Source: Caenorhabditis remanei (taxonomy: Eukaryota; Nematoda; Chromadorea; Rhabditida; Rhabditidae). From it: a DNA stretch of 64,000 nt. The notes under the pieces were generated by a model. It did not search any database. It was not told the origin of the DNA and saw only the letters and a program-made list of their open reading frames with translations. Numbering within the stretch: the first letter of the stretch is position 1; the number at the start of each line of letters is the position of its first letter. Positions 58,043-64,000 of this stretch are shown here, one piece after another. Location of the stretch: assembly GCF_010183535.1 (NCBI RefSeq), contig NC_071330.1:12815717-12879716 (forward strand), given 5' to 3'. Position numbers and translations under genes: made by a program.

Positions 58043-61000
58043 ATGAATTCATTTCTAGTCTATTCTTTTTTATTATTGGTGATAGGTACCCAATTGGTGG
58101 AAGCCGGAAAGTGTGCAGACTGTATCGCCAGTGGGAAACAGTGAGTTTTTGGGTCTGTGTGTCGGTTTGTCCGGATTGTGATTTAAAGATTTGAATAGGG
58201 AAGGAAGAGAGCTTTCAAAAAAATATAGTCATGTTCATTTCTCAAAGGCACACACCGTAACCCTGTATAACCCAAATTCAGAAATATATGAACAATTATG
58301 TATATCCAGTTATAAAATTTTCAATTTTTCAAAAAGCCAATGCGTTTTTTTCAATAACTTTGTCACATTTTCATGTATTAGAGGAAACATCGAAGGGCTG
58401 ACTAGGTTCCTAATAATTTTTAGGAGTAGAACCTTTTTTCCCTACATTTTGAGCTAGAAATTTTCAAAAAAACATAAAAACTGACCAAGTAACAGATTTT
58501 CGAAACATTTCGAAAAAATTAGATTTATTAATTCGCTTGTAACTTGAATACTTGATCGCAGATCTGATTCATATTTATATTTTTGGAATCAGCTTGTCAA
58601 GAGCTTTCAGAAAAATATAATCATGCCTTCAGGGTTCACCACGAAACTACGGTATGCGCCTTTAAACTGGGTTACTGTAGTTCTCGTGGTGGGACCCAAT
58701 TGAAAGCAAATATAGGCATGATTATACTCATTCGAAGCGCCTTGACGAGCTGATTTCAAAATATAAAATTTAATAAATTTTGAAATAGAACTGACAAAGT
58801 TGCATCACTTTTTGTTAACCCTTGGTGTTAAAAATATGCTTTGTGTTGTAACTCTGTCCGATATGCTCCAATTTTTAAAAAATCTGTAATTTTAGAATCA
58901 GTGTGATGAGAGCTTTCAGAAAAGTATACTCTTGTCTATGTAGGGTCCCACCACGAAAACTACAGTATCCCAGTTTAAAGGCGCATACCGTATTTTTGTG
59001 GTGAGTCCAAATATGGTCATGATTATACTTTTCTGAAAGCTCTAAACGAGCAGAATCTGAATATATTTTTGAAATCTTAATAATTTTCAGCTGGTGTGTG
59101 ACAGTCAACGAATGCGGCTTCACTCCATGTGTCACTTCCATTGGGGTAAGTCTCTGAAACCATGATTTGTTCCCCACCCGTAAAATCGAAGAATCACCAC
59201 CTCGACCATCATAGACTCCTTCTTATCATTCTCGTTTCCAGAAAGCATTAAACTGCCCGGAACTACCTGATAAAGCACACGCGTATGATGATACTTTCGT
59301 TCGATCAAAGATTCTTGTGACGACGGCCGCCGCATTCAACAGTAATCCACAGAAATGCTTCAAGTGAGTACAATTTGGCAATAGAAAGAATGAATTCAGC
59401 GTGTTGAGAGCTTTCAGAAAAGTATAATCATGACTAGGTTTGCTTACAGTTGGGTCCCACCACGAAAGCTACAGTAACCCAGTTTAAAGGCGCATACCGT
59501 AGTTTCGTGGCAAGACTCAACGTGCACCTAATCGGGGCGATTATATTTTTCTGAAAGCTCTTTTCATGCTGAGTTCAAAAATGTAAATTTCAAGAATATT
59601 GGATCGCAACTGACAACGTTACAGCAGTTTTCCTGACAAGGGCCAGAGTCGAGAGAAACCAGACACACTGCGTCTCTAGCCCCGAAATCGAAATTTTTAA
59701 GAACAGTTATTTTTTGTTGGATAAATTCATTTTTCCAGACAAATTATAACAATTCTTCACATTTCTAGCCAAAAATATTGGAAAATAACAATGTTACAGA
59801 TTTTTTTTCGAAAAATCACAAAAACTGCCGTAACCCGGTCGGTTTTTCTTCAAACTCAATGAAACTAGGATATGCGAATCCAGCTAGTCAAGACGCTTCG
59901 AATGACTATAATCATGACCAGGTCAGGTGCCACCACGAAAACTACGGTATGCGCTTTTAAACTGGGTTACTGTAGTTTTCGTGGTGGGACCCGATTGAAA
60001 GCAAATATAGGCATGATTATACTTTTCTGAAAGCTCTTGACAACCTGAATCTATCGAAATCAATTTCAAAAACTCTTGCTTTTTAATTCCAGAAACGCGA
60101 TGCCCACAATGTCTCTCTCGAAGACGTTCAGCGTCAACTGCTCAGAAGTCGGCCCTCAGACGAATTGCTTCGGATTCACCTCGTTCGACACGACACAGAA
60201 AGTGATAGTGATGTCATTCAGAGGAACTCAAGGAGCAACTCAACTAACTGAGGAGATTCTCGATTTCTTCACTGGCAAGAAGCCATTCTTCAACGACGCC
60301 GGACACATCTTCACCTACTTCTACGACGCCTTCTTTTTCCTCTGGAACGGAGGACTCTCTCAGGATATTCGGAATCTCAAGTACAAGTACCCGGACTACG
60401 AGTTATGGGTGACTGGACACTCATTGGGCGGAGCCATCGCATCGATTGCAGCTTCTTATGTGGTTCACACCGGATTGTTCACTGGAGATCAAGTTAAATT
60501 AGTGACGATGGGACAGCCGAGAACAGGAGACTACGATTATGCTGTTTGGCACGATAAGACATTCCCTTATTCATTCCGGATTGTTCATCATAAGGATATT
60601 GTTCCACATATTCCACCACAATATGGAAAAGATGAACTCTTCCATCATAGGACCGAGGTTTGGTGAGTGTCCTAGCATTAGTGACCTAAAAACCCAAAAC
60701 TAGATCATATAGACTAAATAAATGGATACAGCTCGTTGAGGGCTTTCAGAAAAGTATAATCATGCCCCGGTTCGTTGCAAGTTGGGTCTTGCCACGAAAA
60801 CTACAGTAACCTGGTTTAAAGGAGCATACCGTAGTTTTCGTGGTGGGACCCATTTTGATCAAAATGTGGTCTTTATTATACTCATTCGGATCGTCTTGTT
60901 ACGCGGAGCTCGAAAATAAAAGTGAAAATGCATGTTTTTTGAGATTTTCGTATTTTTTGAAAATCCATATCTCTACCAGTTTTGCAGCGAGCTTTTTGAA

Positions 61001-61742
61001 ATTTACACCGTTTGATTGAGCTTGTCAAGAGCTTTCAGAAAACTATAATCATGCCCCGATACAGTGGAAGTTGGGTCTCGCCACGAAATCGGTCTGAACT
61101 GAACAGGATTACTGCAGTTTTCGTGGTGGGACCCATTTTTAACCAAACGTGGTCATGATTATACTTATTCGAACCGTCTTGATAAGATGAATGCAAAAAA
61201 TGTGGTTTCAAAGTTTTTGGAGCAAAACCTGAACAGTTGGAGCTCATTTTGTGTTATCGAAGATTTTCGAATATTTTCGAAAATCGTTATTTCTACAAGA
61301 TCTCAGCGGATTTTTATAATTTTTAGTTCAAAACGTATGAAATCTTGTGGGCATTTATCTAAAAATACTTTTTAGGCTCGGTTTTACTCACGAAACTACT
61401 ATATGCGCCTTCAAACTGAGTTACTGTAGTTTTCGTGGTGGGACCCAACTGTAAGCAAACCTAGTCATGATTACACTTTTCTGAAAGCTTGCGACAAGGT
61501 GAATCTGAAAATTAAAGTTACTTTCAATTTTGACATGAACCGACCAAGTTATGATGATTTTGATCCTTACAATTTGCAGGTACAACAACAACATGACGAC
61601 CACTGACACCTATCACGTGTGTGCTGAAGCAGATGGTCTCTACTGTAGTAACAGACAACTCGACTCCTATCCGCCTGACCATTTGACATATTTCGATATT
61701 AATATGCCCGATTGGGGGACTCAGGGATGTCCGAAGATGTGA
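58043..61742 (+). CDS. Secreted class 3 (alpha/beta hydrolase) lipase, five exons, 335 residues
   Basis: Exons 58043-58140, 59091-59145, 59242-59363, 60093-60662 and 61580-61742 all join in phase. Residues 1-20 are a signal peptide (MNSFLVYSFLLLVIGTQ...), followed by a Cys-rich N-terminus. The nucleophile elbow GHSLGG has Ser202; the likely acid is Asp260 (HHKDIVPHIP) and the base His316 (PPDHLTYFDI). These are the hallmarks of the Lipase_3 family, which hydrolyses acylglycerols; nematodes have many secreted members. The gene has full splice signals, so it is probably functional. Introns 1, 3 and 4 carry several copies of one hairpin repeat. Its promoter and exons 1-2 have been copied into four fragments in the array to the left. 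Confidence 0.95.
58585..58745. repeat. Hairpin repeat, lipase intron 1, first copy
   Basis: GAGCTTTCAGAAAAATATAATCATGCC ... inner CGAAACTACGGTATGCGCC / TACTGTAGTTCTCGTGGTG ... GGCATGATTATACTCATTCG. Confidence 0.8.
58890..59050. repeat. Hairpin repeat, lipase intron 1, second copy
   Basis: Starts GAGAGCTTTCAGAAAAGTAT and ends with ATACTTTTCTGAAAGCTC, a complete symmetric copy. Confidence 0.8.
59405..59565. repeat. Hairpin repeat, lipase intron 3, first copy
   Basis: Symmetric copy with GAGAGCTTTCAGAAAAG and TTTTTCTGAAAGCTCTT ends. Confidence 0.78.
59880..60050. repeat. Hairpin repeat, lipase intron 3, second copy
   Basis: Starts AAGACGCTTCGAATGACTA (variant end) and ends ACTTTTCTGAAAGCTCTTG; the two end variants are mixed. 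Confidence 0.75.
60722..61195. repeat. Two hairpin repeats in tandem, lipase intron 4
   Basis: Copies at about 60,730-60,905 and 61,015-61,190, each with GGGCTTTCAGAAAAG or GAGCTTTCAGAAAAC at one end and TTATACTCATTCG-like sequence at the other. Confidence 0.75.
61196..61500. repeat. Dispersed unit plus a further hairpin half, lipase intron 4
   Basis: 61,196-61,345 is the inverse of the 10.5 kb and 2.8 kb units. 61,375-61,495 is another member of the hairpin family, incomplete on its left. Confidence 0.6.
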
Positions 61743-62532
61743 ACTGACTGATTAATTTATTTTATGCAAAAATTGGAATGAATTGTGGATTTTTATATGG
61801 AATTTGAACGTTTGTACTGATTTGATCTAGAGTTGAGCAGAATGCGGTTTTCGAAATAGCGGATGGTGGAAACCGGAATAAAAAGTCAAGACGATTTTGG
61901 CCTAATTTAAAAAACCCCCCTAAAAGTGGTTTAATTATTGTTAAAGTTCGTTTTTCGGTAAAATTTGATAGCTTTCTGCAAAAAAACCTCAAAATATATC
62001 AGTAAATTCGGGTAGACGAACAAATTTTTCAAGCTGATATCTTCTAAGCGGAAGGCGGAATTCCGCTCAGCCAGCTGGCTCGGATTCAAAAATGTGCACA
62101 ATGTTTTCACAATTTTTCTGAAATGTTCATTGAAAATAGCATTGTTGTCAAGGCCCGGCCCGAAGACCCGGCTTCAAAAAATGACCCCTTTTTCAATTTT
62201 TTTTTCAGTTTCTCATCGAAAATGTGACCGTTTTTGACTATTTTTCAGAATTTCTTCTAATTCTGAATGATAGTCAAAAATTTGACTTTCGCGAATAAAT
62301 TCAAAAAATTTGAAAATTGGACTTTCGCGCCAATTTGCCCGGCCCTTGACAACTATGAAAAATAGTCAAAACTCTCCAAAAATCTCGTACACTTCAATTT
62401 GTATCGATGTTCCAAAAAATAGTCGAAAATTCAAAATTTTTTCAAAAATTTTCAAATTTCTACTGGAGCCGGGCTGACGAAAATTATTCACTCTGCCCGG
62501 CCTGAAATTTCGCAACCCTGAGCTAACTTGGG
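61743..62532. other. AT-rich intergenic sequence after the lipase
   Basis: Short inverted phrases occur (GCCCGGCCCGAAGACCCGG near 62,153; AATAGTCAAAA repeats near 62,270-62,430). No gene is supported. Confidence 0.4.
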
Positions 62533-63170
62533 AAGGATCCCGGGTCGAGATGGAGTTACAGGTCGAGACATATATCAACAGCACCAAAATTTTGCGCTGA
62601 TTTCGAATCTGTATTTTGTTTTCGCGAAACGATCTTGTGAAAAAAGTTATTTTACGTTTTTGTGGCCTCTCGGTGCAAAAATGGGCATTTTCAAGTCTCA
62701 AAAAACTTTTTGTGTTTTTTGCATGAATGCGCATGCAATGATGATTTTGGCATAGTTAGATTTCTGAATTTATTTTCAGAAAAAAATTTGTGCAATTTCT
62801 TAAAATTTCAAAAATAGCGCATCTTCAAAAAATTTGTCTGAAAATTTTCTAAACTTCCAACATAAACAATACAATGTACATCATTGGAACTACACGTACA
62901 ACACAAAAAAATTTGAACTCAAACTATGCTAAAATTATCTTTACAACCGTACTCATACGTACAAAACAAAAAAATTGAGAAAAATTAAGAAAAACGTTAA
63001 TATTGGGAGTCTTGAAAATGCTCATTTTTGCACTGAGAAGCCACAAAAACTCAAATAACTTTTTTCACGAGATCGTTCAGCAAAAACAGAATACATATTT
63101 GAAATCAGCACAAAATTTCCATTCTAATGATATATGTCTCGACCTGTAACTCCATCTCGACTCGGGAACC
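62533..63170. repeat. Foldback repeat with about 170 bp arms
   Basis: Left arm 62,540-62,703 (CCGGGTCGAGATGGAGTTAC ... CATTTTCAAG) pairs with right arm 63,010-63,170, separated by about 300 bp of AT-rich sequence. The arms have many mismatches. Confidence 0.75.
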
Positions 63171-63643
63171 TTCTCTAGTGAGCTCAGCCTCACAGGGTCT
63201 CGGGATGAGAACTGAAAGTAAATGCGCTCCTCTGAAATCAGCAAACAATTTTAGCGCGAAATTCAAAATAAATTTTTTATTTAAAATTGTATTTATTTTT
63301 TCAATAGAATTGATCTCAAAAAGACGCGCGACGGTCGAAAAACTGGCCGAAAATGCGGGAAAACTGACAGAAATCGGCTCAAAAAGTGGTCGATTAAGCT
63401 GCGTATCAAAACGTAATGCTTAACGTTAATTAGTGGAGCGCGTCCGATTTCACTACTCAACCCGAGACCCAGCCCTGCCTGAGGTTACCGTCTCATTACT
63501 CCCAAATTTCCCAGATCCCAAATGCAAGCGCGCTCTACGAAATCGATCGAGGTGAGACGGGTCTCGCAACGACTGTGTGCAGACAGTCCATTACTCACTC
63601 ATTCTCATTGTCCTCTCATTCACCCATTCCCCTCATCCCTACC
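63171..63643. other. 5' flank of the Skp1-related gene
   Basis: Contains a dispersed-looking segment around AAATGCAAGCGCGCTCTACG (63,520) and its partial inverse TGGAGCGCGTCCGA (63,435). Pyrimidine-rich sequence (CTCATTCACCC) comes directly before the start codon. Confidence 0.4.
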
Positions 63644-64000
63644 ATGTCTTCTTTCTCTACCTCTCACCATACCCTAAAATCCAACGACGGTCGTGAAGTA
63701 TTGATTTCCACTCGTGCTATTCAACAGTTGACAACTCTCAACAATTCTACTGAAACTTATATTCATTTTCCCAATATCAACGGAGCAACTCTTCAACTTA
63801 TTGCGGAGTGGTTTGAGACGCAGGAGGACACTCAGAAATTTATCGATTTTTCGGAAAAGATCAAAGGATTGGATGTCTATGATTTATTGATTGCTGCCAA
63901 CTCGATGGGTGTCAAGTCTCTTATCGATTACTTATTCAATTTTATGATCAAGAAAGCAGTTGTCGTTTCTGAAGTCGTTTCTGGAAAGATGAAAACCGAT
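63644..64000 (+). CDS. Skp1-related protein, N-terminal 119 residues (runs off the window)
   Basis: The frame is open from ATG 63644 to the end of the window. It has the Skp1 layout: LKSNDGREVLIS (first BTB/POZ strand), YIHFPNINGATLQLIAEWFE, and LDVYDLLIAANSMGVKSLIDY, followed by the start of the C-terminal helices (VVSGKMKTD) that normally contact F-box motifs. Skp1 links F-box proteins to cullin in SCF ubiquitin ligases, and Caenorhabditis species have expanded this family. The segment usually reading as the KTF/IRKTF helix lies beyond the window. The neighbouring lipase is unrelated in function; the F-box genes at 3.5 and 21.2 kb are potential partners by class only. Confidence 0.87.
   Translation, partial: MSSFSTSHHTLKSNDGREVLISTRAIQQLTTLNNSTETYIHFPNINGATLQLIAEWFETQEDTQKFIDFSEKIKGLDVYDLLIAANSMGVKSLIDYLFNFMIKKAVVVSEVVSGKMKTD

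Noticed and set aside
58043..61742. Separate genes for the lipase exon frames
   Set aside because: Splice donors, acceptors and phases join all five exons into one 335-residue protein with signal peptide and catalytic triad.
1..64000. tRNA or rRNA genes
   Set aside because: I saw no cloverleaf with TTCGA-type T-loop and anticodon stem, and no rRNA core sequence; a covariance-model scan would be needed to exclude degenerate copies.

Overview
The window looks like a chromosome-arm region of a Caenorhabditis-type nematode, probably an outcrossing species. The reasons are AT-rich DNA, many 45-55 bp GT-AG introns with TTTCAG-like acceptors, small AATAAA-terminated genes, F-box and Skp1-related genes, class 3 lipases, and a high load of foldback repeats. 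All gene models were built by hand from splice sites and reading frames; no database search was possible.

Layout. 0.4-2.1 kb: the first of four Helitron-like elements (H1). 2.4-6.2 kb: a small acidic gene (frameshifted), an F-box gene, a heptamer satellite and a small unidentified gene. 7.1-8.75 kb: a large foldback transposon. 9.5-14 kb: small unidentified or decayed genes mixed with foldback elements. 15-20.5 kb: two divergent genes for single-pass membrane proteins with low-complexity stalks (Thr-rich with an EGF-like loop; Pro/Gln-rich), separated by a 0.7 kb palindrome and a GTATAC cluster. 21.2-22.3 kb: an F-box gene with a late frameshift. 23.8-57.8 kb: a highly rearranged array. 58.0-61.7 kb: an intact five-exon class 3 lipase whose introns are full of one hairpin repeat. 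63.6 kb to the end: the start of a Skp1-related gene.

The array is the outstanding feature. A module M (about 2.0 kb short form, 2.9 kb long form) occurs seven times in the orientation + - + - + + -. It carries a five-exon gene for a Glu/Lys-rich protein of 225 residues with a hydrophobic N-terminus, and an F-box pseudogene. Neighbouring copies form palindromes: 26.7 kb (M1/M2), about 30 kb (M2/M3), 37.3 kb (M3/M4), about 43.9 kb (M4/M5) and 55.8 kb (M6/M7). M2-M3 and M4-M5 are themselves mirror images, giving an inverted repeat with arms of about 7.7 kb. The block at 48,015-58,710 repeats 21,700-29,649 in direct orientation, with a GAG microhomology at the junction. The 5' end of the lipase gene was copied along with the arms, leaving four truncated lipase fragments, two of them fused to a 354 bp fragment of an unrelated gene at the palindrome apex.

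Three of the Helitron-like elements (H2, H3, H4) sit inside the array. Because the array is repeated, each has an empty paralogous site in the same window, which fixes its ends: insertion between A and T, no target duplication, termini CCAGTCGG and TAGTAAAGA. Subterminal hairpins at both ends keep their pairing while their sequence changes between copies. The ends differ from the classical TC...CTRR of Helitrons, so this family is the best candidate here for something undescribed.

The Skp1-related and F-box genes could act in SCF ubiquitin ligases, the lipase in secreted lipid hydrolysis; other functions are unknown. A sequencing or assembly artefact cannot be excluded for the palindromes, though private insertions and copy-specific SNPs argue against simple mis-joins.
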